The notes: generated by a model from the letters alone, not told the origin. Shown: positions 6,259 to 14,048, counted from the stretch's first letter. The stretch: 17,128 nt of DNA from Oscillospiraceae bacterium (GCA_017537045.1 JAFYLN010000143.1:1-17128); one strand, 5' to 3'. Program-made: numbers and translations.

Positions 6259-6531
6259 TTATTGTTCTCGCGAGAAACGTGGTTTGCACACATTCAAAAG
6301 TAGGGATAATCTAGACTTAAGTGATCTGATGTTGCTGGATGAGTCATGCTCTGCATTGTCAATCTCATTGAGCATCATGGAAAGCTGAATTGCTAATGAT
6401 TCACTTTGGGTAACATCACCTTTACTGCAGGTGTAAAGTTTGTAGACCTGCTCTAGATATGTTTTAGCCGAATCATAGATAATCTGCCCTTTATCGGATA
6501 AAGTCTCATAAGCACCGCCGTCAAATTGTAT
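6259..6531 (-). pseudogene. unrecognised open-frame fragment without a start codon
   Basis: Ninety sense codons read on the minus strand end in TAA at 6259-6261, with an in-frame stop just upstream and no plausible start codon at the 5' end. The translation looks like real protein: GGAYETLSDKGQIIYDSAKT, then a charged helical stretch (TQSESLAIQLSMMLNEID) and a basic tail ending in FSREQ. It is on the same strand as the broken primase and downstream of it. I do not recognise the family. It is probably the 3' remnant of an element gene. Confidence 0.4.
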
Positions 6532-6556
6532 TCATTATGTCGATGATGCCGAATCG

Positions 6557-6697
6557 ATGATTGGACTCGTATTTTTCTATACCCTGTTTCGGAGAGAAGA
6601 GGACGGCTACTTATATCTGCAAGACCATGGCGGATGTAGGATCGAAAGATCTGATGGTAGTTGCCACTGTGTTTCTCTGGATGCATTAATGGGTTGA
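6557..6697 (+). pseudogene. short unrecognised open-frame fragment
   Basis: A 46-codon frame, MIGLVFFYTLFRREEDGYLY through DHGGCRIERSDG to VSLDALMG, continues open upstream of the ATG to a stop near 6508. Its composition is protein-like but it has no ribosome binding site at the ATG. It may be a fragment of an element gene or chance. Family not recognised. Confidence 0.25.
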
Positions 6698-6754
6698 ATG
6701 ATATGAACGCAAACAAAATGCTGCTTCTGGAACCGGGAGCGGCATTCTTTTGGA

Positions 6755-8278
6755 TTAAAGGATATGTTTGCAATTATCCCATGCATTATCTGTCAACGTC
6801 CATTCCTTGTAGTAAGTGTTGCCGTGGATGTGAGTGGTCATGTCCGCAAAGGTGGTGTGCAGGTGCGCGGCCAATTCCTCACGGAATTCCTTGCTACTTT
6901 TTGCGTACCCATTATTATTCTCGCTACACCATTGCAGATACGCCTTGTGGATTTTGCCTGTGGTGATGGTGCTGCCGCTGATCGTACCATTGAGCCAATG
7001 ACACATACATTCTTCGAAGAAGGAAATGACCGTGCTGTTGGTTGCCTGATATTGCTCCCGGGCAGCGTTGACGGACTCTGGCTCAGAGAATTTATATCCG
7101 TTGGTGATTACGGACTGCAGTGCCTTTACGCATTTCTGCACGATACCTTCCCGCTCAGCATACATCTTATCCAGCAGCTGCTTATCCTGTTTTTCGGGAG
7201 GAATGACGTTGGGGCAATAAACGGGGACGATACGACTATACAACCATGTACCCTTATCACCGCTAAAGCGTGGAAGCCTATTTGTGCAGAATCAGAGAAT
7301 ACCTGTAAACGTCGCAGAAAAAGCTTGCTGACCCTTGAATTCCATGTGCACATCATCGCCTCCGGTCAGCTTTTTGAAGACCTTCAGTTCGTCCACGGAC
7401 AGGAAAGACATGTCACTGGAACCAGCAAGACGCTTACCGTAAAGTGAGCCTGTTCTAAAACGAGCCTCGATCTCTGACAAATCCATGCCGATGTAGTTGT
7501 TTTTGCCCAGCAACCGTGCCGTCAAGCTTTTTAGCTGCGACTTGCCTGTATTACCATCACCAACAAGGAACAGTGCTTTTTTGGTGCGCCACCCCTTTAC
7601 ATTGGAGATGGCGACTCCCATTACCTCTAAAAGTAGCTGTTTGACTTCGGGATCTCCGTCGGTCAGAGTATCCAGGAACTGATCGAAGACGGGGGTGGAG
7701 ACTTCCTGATCCGACCATTTGCAAGGGATTTGAATCGTGGAAAGAACCTTGGGTGAGTGCGGCAACAGCTTTACGGTATCACCGGACACCCTCAGAAGTC
7801 CGTTCTGGAAGTTGATTAGATCCTCGTTTACGTTGAGATTATCCTGCGATAGATAATCCAGATCCGAAAGAATCAGCTGGGCCACTTCCTTAACCACGGA
7901 CATTTTTACGAGAGATTCATTATAATCTGCGGTGAACTGCTTAATGGCACCGTAGAGCATATTTTGGTCATAAAGGGTATATACCCCATCCTTGTAGACG
8001 TACTTCAAGATACCCTGAGTGGCGCTGTCACGGACCAGATCGATGTCCAGAAAAAATATCCCCTTGGGAATTCTGAATCCGATCCCGTCCGACTTTCTTT
8101 TTGCTACTGATTGCTGCGCTTCATCGAATGTTACCCAATGATCCGCGTAATTTTCACTGGTACCGCACAACTCGCCGCTAGATGCAATCGGGATCATTGA
8201 CATCTGTGTGCCCCGTGGTCGCTTTTTCCATAGTATCCAGATAGGCATTTCTTTGATTTCATCCATTGTTTTCTTCAT
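6755..8278 (-). pseudogene. D5-type primase/SF3 helicase of a mobile element, internally deleted and interrupted
   Basis: One continuous minus-strand frame of 507 codons with an internal TGA at 7292-7294. Residues 1-80 match the start of a primase-polymerase domain ending at the catalytic strand FFLDID. Residue 81 onward (LVRDSATQGILKYVYKDGVY) is the D5 N-terminal region, so roughly 300 residues usually in between are missing in frame. The SF3 helicase core has Walker A GDGNTGKS (240-247) and SSDMSFL (287-293). The TGA falls at codon 329, where family members have Trp; reading resumes as FCTNRLPRF, the motif C region, and continues to a normal-looking end (NTYYKEWTLT). GAGGAAAAGGA precedes ATG 8278. 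Such proteins replicate phages, plasmids and integrative elements. The deletion estimate is from memory of the family. Confidence 0.8.
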
Positions 8279-8290
8279 ATTCCTTTTCCT

Positions 8291-8355
8291 CTTTCATAAT
8301 TTTGTTGATGCTCTAAAATGGGATCCCATATGCATTATAGAAGAAATTATGAAAG
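8291..8355. repeat. inverted repeat with central palindrome upstream of the primase remnant
   Basis: CTTTCATAATTT (8291-8302) and AAATTATGAAAG (8344-8355) are perfect 12-base inverted repeats. Between them lies ATGGGATCCCAT (8318-8329), a perfect 12-base palindrome. The left arm includes the sequence just upstream of the primase ribosome binding site. It may be an element operator or an inverted duplication at the edge of the scar. Confidence 0.6.
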
Positions 8356-8368
8356 GGGGTGGGACAGC

Positions 8369-8413
8369 AAAAAACGGTATCCGGCAGTTTAACGAATCTG
8401 CCAGATACCGTTT
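8369..8413 (-). terminator. rho-independent terminator of the lacI-family gene
   Basis: Read on the minus strand, AAACGGTATC (8404-8413 in reverse complement) pairs with GATACCGTTT (8372-8381), followed by an inner 5-bp stem (8383-8387 with 8398-8402) after one mismatch. A run of six T (A at 8369-8374 on the + strand) follows. It lies about 60 bases downstream of the regulator's stop. Confidence 0.88.
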
Positions 8414-8474
8414 ATTTAATAATACCGATATGCGAAGCGTGCAGGATCTACTCGCTGTTTAAGGAACTAATGCT

Positions 8475-9479
8475 TTAAAGGGGGTGCCGGGTTGAATCAC
8501 CTTGAATCAATGTCGGAGCAACAGTGACCCATTTGTTTTCTATATCAGTTCCTTGAATTTGACTAAGCAGGATATCGACAGCCTTTTGCACCAGAAGGTC
8601 GCTGTCAAAGCGGATACCTGTCAAGGAAATGGCACACGCTTTTTGGGGCAGATAACAGTCACCGGCCACGATCGAGAGATCTTGAGGCACGTTGATTCCG
8701 TTTTCAATGGCTGCATTGTAAATGCCCAATGCGGACAGAGCATTCACGGTGATAACTGCATCATATTCAAATGAGCATTGCATCATTTGGGAGAAAGTGG
8801 TGTATGCACCCTGATAATCGGGCTTATCCAGAGAGATGTGATCTTCGTCAGAGAAAGACAAATTGTTTACACGGAGAATATCCCGAATGCCTTGACGACG
8901 CAGCGAATTGGAGACAATGCTCTTGTCACCGCTTACCAGACAAATCCGTCGGCAGCCGGATGCCAGCAACTCATTTACAACCAGACGCATGGACTGCAAA
9001 TAGTCATTGATACAAACAGGACCTTCGACCTGACGGTAGTAACCGCCAATATAGACAAAGGGGATTTTGTAGCTTTTCAGCAGATTCACATAGCTGGGAT
9101 CTTCGTTATGCTTAATGGAAGGGTAGAGGATCACACCTTCCACACGAAATGCGATAAACTGCTTGATCATTTCACTCTCGTAGGAAGCATCACTGCGGCT
9201 GGTAGCAACGATGAGATGATAACCTTTTTCTCGCAGCAGTGTTTCCACGCTTTCCACTAATCCGGCGTAGTTTGTGTTGGAAATGTTCGGGATGATCATA
9301 CCGATCAAACCGCTTTTCTTCATTGCCAGCGATTGTGCGTTCTGAGAGGGGATATATCCATGCTCCTGCGCTAATTGCTGAATGTAGTCTCGTGTTGCGG
9401 CTTTCACACCAGGACGATTATTCATAGCCAGAGATGCGGTAGCTTCGGAGACACCTGCAATCTGGGCAAGCTGTTTCAA
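8475..9479 (-). CDS. LacI-family transcriptional regulator
   Basis: About 334-339 residues: an N-terminal helix-turn-helix (LKQLAQIAGVSEATASLAMN), hinge helix NAQSLAMKKSG, then a periplasmic-binding-like sensor domain starting IGMIIPNISNTNY. LacI repressors bind palindromes with a central CG and release or tighten on binding a sugar. The operators with GCGC centres in the adjacent promoter region fit this. TTG 9479 is the only standard in-frame start but it lies 19 bases from the ribosome-binding-like AGGCGGTG. ATC at 9491 (7-base spacing) would give MSISLKQLAQ, which fits family N-termini better, so the start is uncertain. Divergent from the glucosidase-transporter operon, and probably its repressor and its own. 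Effector likely an alpha-glucoside or derivative. Confidence 0.92.
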   Translation of the reverse strand: MKQLAQIAGVSEATASLAMNNRPGVKAATRDYIQQLAQEHGYIPSQNAQSLAMKKSGLIGMIIPNISNTNYAGLVESVETLLREKGYHLIVATSRSDASYESEMIKQFIAFRVEGVILYPSIKHNEDPSYVNLLKSYKIPFVYIGGYYRQVEGPVCINDYLQSMRLVVNELLASGCRRICLVSGDKSIVSNSLRRQGIRDILRVNNLSFSDEDHISLDKPDYQGAYTTFSQMMQCSFEYDAVITVNALSALGIYNAAIENGINVPQDLSIVAGDCYLPQKACAISLTGIRFDSDLLVQKAVDILLSQIQGTDIENKWVTVAPTLIQGDSTRHPL

Positions 9480-9545
9480 TGAAATACTGATGATGGTTCA
9501 CCGCCTAACGTTATTTGTTTCTTTACCGAATTTTTACATATTTAA

Positions 9546-9574
9546 AGTATAATACAAAGCGCTTAAGAAATCAA
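9546..9574 (-). promoter_or_regulatory. sigma-A promoter of the lacI-family gene
   Basis: On the minus strand TTGATT (9569-9574) and TATACT (9546-9551) are separated by exactly 17 bases. The operator AAGCGCTT at 9557-9564 sits inside the spacer, which suggests autorepression. Confidence 0.82.
9555..9567. promoter_or_regulatory. LacI-family operator O1
   Basis: CAAAGCGCTTAAG with palindromic core AAGCGCTT (9557-9564), located in the spacer of the regulator's own promoter. Shares the core with two further sites at 9658-9669 and 9702-9709. Confidence 0.75.
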
Positions 9575-9654
9575 TTATGATAAGAAAAAAGCGGTTGTGT
9601 AATATGTACAATTTTTGAAGGAAAAATTTGTGATGCAAAACGTGAAATACGAAC

Positions 9655-9683
9655 TTGTAAAGCGCTTTAAATTGTGCTAATAT
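9655..9683 (+). promoter_or_regulatory. sigma-A promoter of the alpha-glucosidase/transporter operon
   Basis: -35 TTGTAA (9655-9660) and -10 TAATAT (9678-9683) with a 17-base spacer, about 40 bases before the ATG. Operator O2 overlaps the -35 and the start of the spacer. Confidence 0.72.
9658..9669. promoter_or_regulatory. LacI-family operator O2
   Basis: TAAAGCGCTTTA, a perfect 12-base palindrome with the CG centre expected for LacI-family sites, overlapping the -35 of the glucosidase promoter. Its centre is 103 bases from O1 and 42 from O3. Confidence 0.82.
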
Positions 9684-9699
9684 ACATTTAACAGAAATT

Positions 9700-9714
9700 T
9701 CAAGCGCTTTAAAG
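9700..9714. promoter_or_regulatory. LacI-family operator O3 next to the ribosome binding site
   Basis: TCAAGCGCTTTAAAG contains the same AAGCGCTT core (9702-9709) and runs into the ribosome binding site AAAGGAGGT (9711-9719). Its centre is 42 bases, four helical turns, from O2, allowing cooperative binding on one DNA face. Confidence 0.72.
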
Positions 9715-9725
9715 GAGGTAAACGC

Positions 9726-11369
9726 ATGGATAAATGGTGGATGCATGCGGTTGTGTATCAGATATACCCCAAGAGTTTTAATGATACCAACGGTGACGGC
9801 ATCGGCGATATCCAGGGCATTATCGAGAAACTGGATTACATCAAGGAGTTGGGCGCAGATACCCTGTGGCTGAATCCGATCTATGTTTCTCCTGATGTTG
9901 ATAATGGATATGACATTGCTGATTACTATCAGATTAATCCCCAGTACGGCACACTGGAAGATTTCAAGGAACTGCTGGATAAGGTTCATGAAAAGGGTAT
10001 GCGCCTGATTATGGATATGGTGCTGAATCACACTTCTGATGAGCACGAATGGTTCAAGCAGTCCAGATCTTCCAAGGACAATCCCTACAGAGATTATTAT
10101 TACTGGCGTCCCGGCAAGAATGGCAAGGAGCCCAACAACTGGGGCAACTACTTCTACGAAGGTTCCGCATGGGAATATGACGAGACAACCCAGGAATATT
10201 ACCTGCACAATTATTCCTACAAGATGCCTGACCTGAACTGGGAAAACCCCAAGGTCTTCCGCGATATGTGCGACATGATGAAGTGGTGGCTGGATCTTGG
10301 CATTGACGGCTTCCGTATGGACGCGGTTAACCGTCTGCAGAAGCCCGCAGGCCTGCCGGATTCCCCCAACCCCCCCACTCCTCCGGTTGGCATCCATGGT
10401 TATGTTGTTGACCGCACCATGTGCGCAAACCAGCCCGGTATTCATGAACTGCTGCACCGCATCAATGAAGAAGTGTGGAGTAAGTATGATATTCTGGTCG
10501 TTGGTGAAACGGGCAATGTCGATTCCACAATTGCACCTTCCTATGTTTGCAGAGATAACCCTCAGATCGATATGGTCTTCCATTTCGAACTGGCGAAGAA
10601 TCCTGTCCTGCCCACTGTTGAGGACGTTAAGGATGTACAGAAGCGCTGGTATGAGGTCAAGAAGGCCAATGGCTGGATCAGTCAGTATCTGAGCAATCAC
10701 GATACCCCCCGTCAGGTCAGCCGTTTTGCAAATGATCAGGAATACAGATACGAATCTGCTACGATGCTGGCATCTCTGATTCACACTTGGCCTGGCACTC
10801 CCTATATTTACCAGGGTGAAGAAATTGGTATGGTTAACGTGGACTTCCCCTCTATCGAGTACTACGATGAGAAGTACACCGTTGGTAAGTATCAGACTAT
10901 GGTGGAAGCTGGCAAGGATCCCAAGGAAGCTCTGGATTCTCTGAAGTTGATGAGCCGCGACAATGCTCGTACTCCCATGCAGTGGGATGATGGTGAACAG
11001 GCAGGCTTTACCACCGGAAAGCCCTGGATTAACGTCAACCCTCGTTACACTGAGGTGAATGCGAAGAAGGATCTGTCTTCTGAACGTTCTGTGTACAAGT
11101 TCTATCAGACGCTGATTCAGATGCGTAAGGAAAGCAACCTCTTGACCCATGGTGATTACGTACCTCTGGAAAGCAGCGATCGCAATATCATCTCTCACCA
11201 GAGAAATCTGAATGGTGAGACTCTGACTGTGATTGCGAACTACTCCGGCGAAACTATCCAGATTGCACCTGCTCATAACATCGGCGAGTGTGTGCTGCAC
11301 AACTACGCAGAAATCAGCGAAACCGAACTGAAGCCTTATGAAACCCGGCTGTACTTAAGCCGTAAATAA
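9726..11369 (+). CDS. GH13 alpha-glucosidase (oligo-glucosidase type), cytoplasmic
   Basis: A 547-residue (beta/alpha)8 glycoside hydrolase of the GH13 subfamily that includes oligo-1,6-glucosidase, alpha-glucosidase and trehalose-6-phosphate hydrolase. It begins WWMHAVVYQIYPKSFNDTNG and carries DMVLNHTSDEHEWF (region I). The nucleophile is D199 in GFRMDAVN, the acid/base E261 in VVGETG, and the third carboxylate D326 in SNHDTPRQ. A calcium-loop-like DTNGDGIGD is near residue 20. There is no signal peptide, so it cleaves imported sugar inside the cell. A200 follows the nucleophile, where alpha-1,6-specific members usually have Val, which favours alpha-1,4 or broader substrates. AAAGGAGGT precedes ATG 9726. 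First gene of the LacI-controlled operon ahead of an ABC importer. Confidence 0.92.
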   Translation: MDKWWMHAVVYQIYPKSFNDTNGDGIGDIQGIIEKLDYIKELGADTLWLNPIYVSPDVDNGYDIADYYQINPQYGTLEDFKELLDKVHEKGMRLIMDMVLNHTSDEHEWFKQSRSSKDNPYRDYYYWRPGKNGKEPNNWGNYFYEGSAWEYDETTQEYYLHNYSYKMPDLNWENPKVFRDMCDMMKWWLDLGIDGFRMDAVNRLQKPAGLPDSPNPPTPPVGIHGYVVDRTMCANQPGIHELLHRINEEVWSKYDILVVGETGNVDSTIAPSYVCRDNPQIDMVFHFELAKNPVLPTVEDVKDVQKRWYEVKKANGWISQYLSNHDTPRQVSRFANDQEYRYESATMLASLIHTWPGTPYIYQGEEIGMVNVDFPSIEYYDEKYTVGKYQTMVEAGKDPKEALDSLKLMSRDNARTPMQWDDGEQAGFTTGKPWINVNPRYTEVNAKKDLSSERSVYKFYQTLIQMRKESNLLTHGDYVPLESSDRNIISHQRNLNGETLTVIANYSGETIQIAPAHNIGECVLHNYAEISETELKPYETRLYLSRK

Positions 11370-11421
11370 TGTGTTCTAATCGTGAAAAAACGATAGAAAT
11401 AAATTACAGGAGGAAATATCT

Positions 11422-13014
11422 ATGAAAAAGTCTTTGGCACTTATCCTTGCAGTTGTTATGATGTTTGGCATCATGGCTGGCTGCGCAAAGTCTGAAAGCA
11501 CTCCCACTGAGCCCGCTCCCGTGGCCACCGTGCCCGCTGGCGACCTGACCCCCACCGTGGCAGTTGATGAGACCACTTCCTATAAGGAAGCTATCACCAT
11601 CGCAACCACCGGCGATATGCCTTCCGCATTTGTTTACGGCAACTCCAGCACCCAGACCTCTCTGACTACTAACTCCACCCACGAAGGCCTGGTTGTGAAG
11701 CATCCCGACGGCTCCGCAGATCCTCTGCTGGCTACCGAGTGGACCTACAATGACGACTCCACCGTTTGGACCTTCAAGCTGCGTGACGATGTCAAGTTCC
11801 ACAACGGCGCTGCTTTTACTTCCGAAGACGTTAAGTTTACCTACGAGTACTGCGCTACCACCGAGAACGATGGTGTTCAGTGGCCCATTCAGGGTGTTGA
11901 CCTGATCGAGTCCATCGAGACCCCCGACGCACAGACTGTTGTCTTCAACCTGAAGGCTGCTACTCCCGACTGGCTGCTGTACGCTGCTCAGAAGTTGGTC
12001 TCCAAGACTGCTGTTGAAGAACTGGGCGGTGAGCAGGGTGGCCGTATCGGCACTGGCCCCTACATGCACAAGTCTCAGGAAACCGGTGTTAACTGGGTTA
12101 TCGAGAGAAACGACAACTACTGGGGAGAACTGCCTGTCACCAAGCAGATCACCTTCGTTGTCATCACTGACGCAAGCTCCCGTGCTCTGACCCTGAAGTC
12201 TGGCGACGTTGACGCAATCTTCGACGCAAACGCATCCGACATCGTTAACTTCATGGCAGACAGCAACTACAATGTCTTCAAGGCAGAAAACTCCGCAAAC
12301 GTCTACGTTGGCCTGAACTGTGCTAACGGCAGCATCTGCGAAGATCCCATTGTCCGTCAGGCTATTGCAATGTCCATCAACAGAGACGACGTTGTCAACG
12401 CTTGCTACGAGAACGGTGCTTGCGCAGTTCCTTCCTACAACATCATCAACAACGTTACCACCGGTTATGCTGATGTTGACTACTACGAGTACGATCCTCA
12501 GGGCGCAGCAAAGCTGCTGGCTGACAACGGCTACACCAATGTTACCCTGAACCTGATTGTCTTTGCTAAGTACAAGAGCGTTGCTGAAATTGTTCAGGCT
12601 GACCTGAGCATGGCTGGTATCACTGTTAACATCGAAGAGTATGCACAGTCCGGCTTCACCAGCAACCTGAAGAAGGATCCTACCAAGTTCGATATGTACA
12701 TCAACGCTACCTCCTCCACCGGTGGTGTCCTGAACATCATGACCAGATACTTCTCCCCCACTGCTAACGCTGCAGCTATGTGGTACGAGGATGCTGAGTT
12801 CAACGCAGCTCTGGAAGAGGCATACAAGAGCACCACTTACGAAGGCCTGGTTGCTTCCTACGCTGGCCTGCAGCAGCATCTGGCTGAGACCGTTCCTGCT
12901 GTGCCTCTGGCTCAGACTTACCAGTGGTGCATCGGCACCAAGAACTTCGGCGGTGTTGATCTGGGCACACAGACCTACGAAGTTTGCTTCACCAACGCAT
13001 ACGTTGTTGAATAA
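11422..13014 (+). CDS. ABC transporter substrate-binding lipoprotein, family 5 (peptide/oligosaccharide type)
   Basis: A 530-residue extracellular binding protein of the OppA/DppA family. The lipoprotein signal peptide (KKSLALILAVVMMFGIMAGC) puts the lipidated cysteine at residue 21. A Thr/Pro-rich linker follows, then the family core: ITIATTGDMPSAF, LATEWTYNDDSTVWTFKLRD, VKFHNGAAFTSEDVKFTYEY and IVRQAIAMSINRDDVV. ACAGGAGG lies 9 bases before the ATG. Codons are strongly biased (Asn almost always AAC, Asp mostly GAC), suggesting high expression. It directly follows the glucosidase gene and precedes its permeases. Family 5 proteins mostly carry peptides, but some bind di- or oligosaccharides; the LacI/GH13 context favours a sugar here. 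That is inference. Confidence 0.92.
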   Translation: MKKSLALILAVVMMFGIMAGCAKSESTPTEPAPVATVPAGDLTPTVAVDETTSYKEAITIATTGDMPSAFVYGNSSTQTSLTTNSTHEGLVVKHPDGSADPLLATEWTYNDDSTVWTFKLRDDVKFHNGAAFTSEDVKFTYEYCATTENDGVQWPIQGVDLIESIETPDAQTVVFNLKAATPDWLLYAAQKLVSKTAVEELGGEQGGRIGTGPYMHKSQETGVNWVIERNDNYWGELPVTKQITFVVITDASSRALTLKSGDVDAIFDANASDIVNFMADSNYNVFKAENSANVYVGLNCANGSICEDPIVRQAIAMSINRDDVVNACYENGACAVPSYNIINNVTTGYADVDYYEYDPQGAAKLLADNGYTNVTLNLIVFAKYKSVAEIVQADLSMAGITVNIEEYAQSGFTSNLKKDPTKFDMYINATSSTGGVLNIMTRYFSPTANAAAMWYEDAEFNAALEEAYKSTTYEGLVASYAGLQQHLAETVPAVPLAQTYQWCIGTKNFGGVDLGTQTYEVCFTNAYVVE

Positions 13015-13028
13015 TTTCTGAAAATCGT

Positions 13029-13069
13029 TCGGGCTGCTTATCTTCCTTTTCGGGCGATAAGCAGCCCGA
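13029..13069 (+). terminator. intra-operon hairpin, partial terminator or mRNA-stabilising stem
   Basis: TCGGGCTGCTTATC (13029-13042) and GATAAGCAGCCCGA (13056-13069) form a perfect 14-bp stem with a 13-base loop. Only a short T-run follows (GCCTTTTG at 13074-13081). Placed between binding-protein and permease genes, it probably raises binding-protein mRNA over the rest. Confidence 0.7.
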
Positions 13070-13102
13070 CAATGCCTTTTGAGCGGTTATTAAGGAGCGC
13101 AT

Positions 13103-14038
13103 ATGATCAAATATATTTTAAAAAGACTTTTGCTGATCATTCCTGTAATCCTGTTTGTTTCTTTCGTTGTCTTCTCCGTCATGTCTTTGGCTCCCGGTGA
13201 CCCCGCAGTTACCGCACTGGGTGATGAAGCTACGCCTGAACAGCTGGAATATTACCGTGAAACCCACGGAATGAATGATCCGTTGCCGATTCGTTATATC
13301 AGATACATTTCCGGCATTCTCAGAGGAGATCTGGGTACCAGCCTTTACAATGGTGAAGATGTTTGGGATCTGTTCTTCTCTAAGTTTAATTACACACTTC
13401 AGCTGGCTGGCGCATCTATTTTTGTTACGGTTGTATTGTCAATTCCTCTGGGTATTTTGGCAGCTACAAAACAAGGCACAATGATTGACGCAACGGCCTC
13501 CAGCTTTTCCTTTATCGGTCTGGCAATGCCGAACTTCTGGGTCGGTCTGCTGCTGATGATCCTTTTCTCTGTCAATCTGCATTGGCTGCCTGCTACCGGC
13601 GCATCCGATGGCTTTAAGAGTATTATTCTTCCCGCAATTACCTGCGGTACCGGTAATATGGCTGCGCTGACCAGAACTACCCGCAGTGCTATGCTGGATA
13701 CTCTGAGCCAGGATTATCTGCGCACTGCCCGTTCCAAGGGCGCTATCGAGCGAATTGTCATCTGGAAGCACGCCCTTCGGAATGCAGCAATTCCGATTAT
13801 GACACAGATCGGCAATCAGGCTGCAGCACTGGTTGGCGGCGCACTGGTCACGGAGCGTGTCTTCTCCTGGCCCGGTGTTGGCAACTATCTTGTTACGGCA
13901 ATTCAGCAGGGTGACTTTGAGGTCGTAACCGGCTTTGTTATCATGATCGCTATTGCGGTTTCTATTGTCCTCCTGATTGTTGATATTATTTATGCCTACA
14001 TGGATCCTCGTGTTAAGGCACAGTACACCAAGGGATGA
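13103..14038 (+). CDS. ABC transporter permease, DppB/OppB type
   Basis: A 311-residue integral membrane protein, one of two permeases of the importer. It starts with the typical MIKYILKRLLLIIPVILFVS helix and SLAPGDPA, has a long outer loop, then five further hydrophobic segments. The cytoplasmic EAA loop that docks an ATPase is at about 202-231 (YLRTARSKGAIERIVIWKHA). Length is normal for the family. AAGGAG precedes ATG 13103 by 5 bases, after the 14-bp hairpin. The next permease gene begins 10 bases after its stop. Substrate follows that of the binding protein; probably an oligosaccharide, possibly a peptide. Confidence 0.92.
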   Translation: MIKYILKRLLLIIPVILFVSFVVFSVMSLAPGDPAVTALGDEATPEQLEYYRETHGMNDPLPIRYIRYISGILRGDLGTSLYNGEDVWDLFFSKFNYTLQLAGASIFVTVVLSIPLGILAATKQGTMIDATASSFSFIGLAMPNFWVGLLLMILFSVNLHWLPATGASDGFKSIILPAITCGTGNMAALTRTTRSAMLDTLSQDYLRTARSKGAIERIVIWKHALRNAAIPIMTQIGNQAAALVGGALVTERVFSWPGVGNYLVTAIQQGDFEVVTGFVIMIAIAVSIVLLIVDIIYAYMDPRVKAQYTKG

Positions 14039-14048
14039 GGTGAGAATT

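Larger units (their letters stand above)
5956..6754. other. gene-poor, decayed mobile-element region
   Basis: About 800 bases between the dehydrogenase terminator and the end of the broken primase hold no intact gene. They contain a promoter with a 12-codon phosphatase-like start (5984-6059), a GC-rich hairpin (6191-6215), a minus-strand open frame without a start (6259-6531) and a short + strand open frame (6557-6697). Stops and frame changes between these pieces, plus the neighbouring damaged primase, suggest deletion debris of an integrated element. No recombinase, transposase or tRNA gene is visible here. Confidence 0.55.

Noticed and set aside
6179..6388. 69-codon + strand frame in the element scar
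   Set aside because: No ribosome binding site, and it overlaps a GC-rich hairpin and a minus-strand frame with more protein-like composition.
7292..7294. TGA read as tryptophan (alternative genetic code) in the primase
   Set aside because: Other tryptophans of the same gene, such as the two in MPIWILWKK, use TGG, and the rest of the window uses TGA as a normal stop. A nonsense mutation is simpler.
9534..11300. 588-codon minus-strand open frame opposite the alpha-glucosidase
   Set aside because: It mirrors a complete GH13 enzyme with all catalytic residues, has low-complexity Ile/Val/Asn-rich composition and no family resemblance; it is an antisense by-product of codon bias.
11379..11394. 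Hairpin ATCGT/ACGAT between glucosidase and binding-protein genes
   Set aside because: Only 5 bp with no T-run after it; too weak to call a terminator.
11404..12879. 491-codon minus-strand frame opposite the binding-protein gene
   Set aside because: It arises from the strong C-ending codon bias of the lipoprotein gene and has a Val/Ser/Gly-rich, featureless translation.
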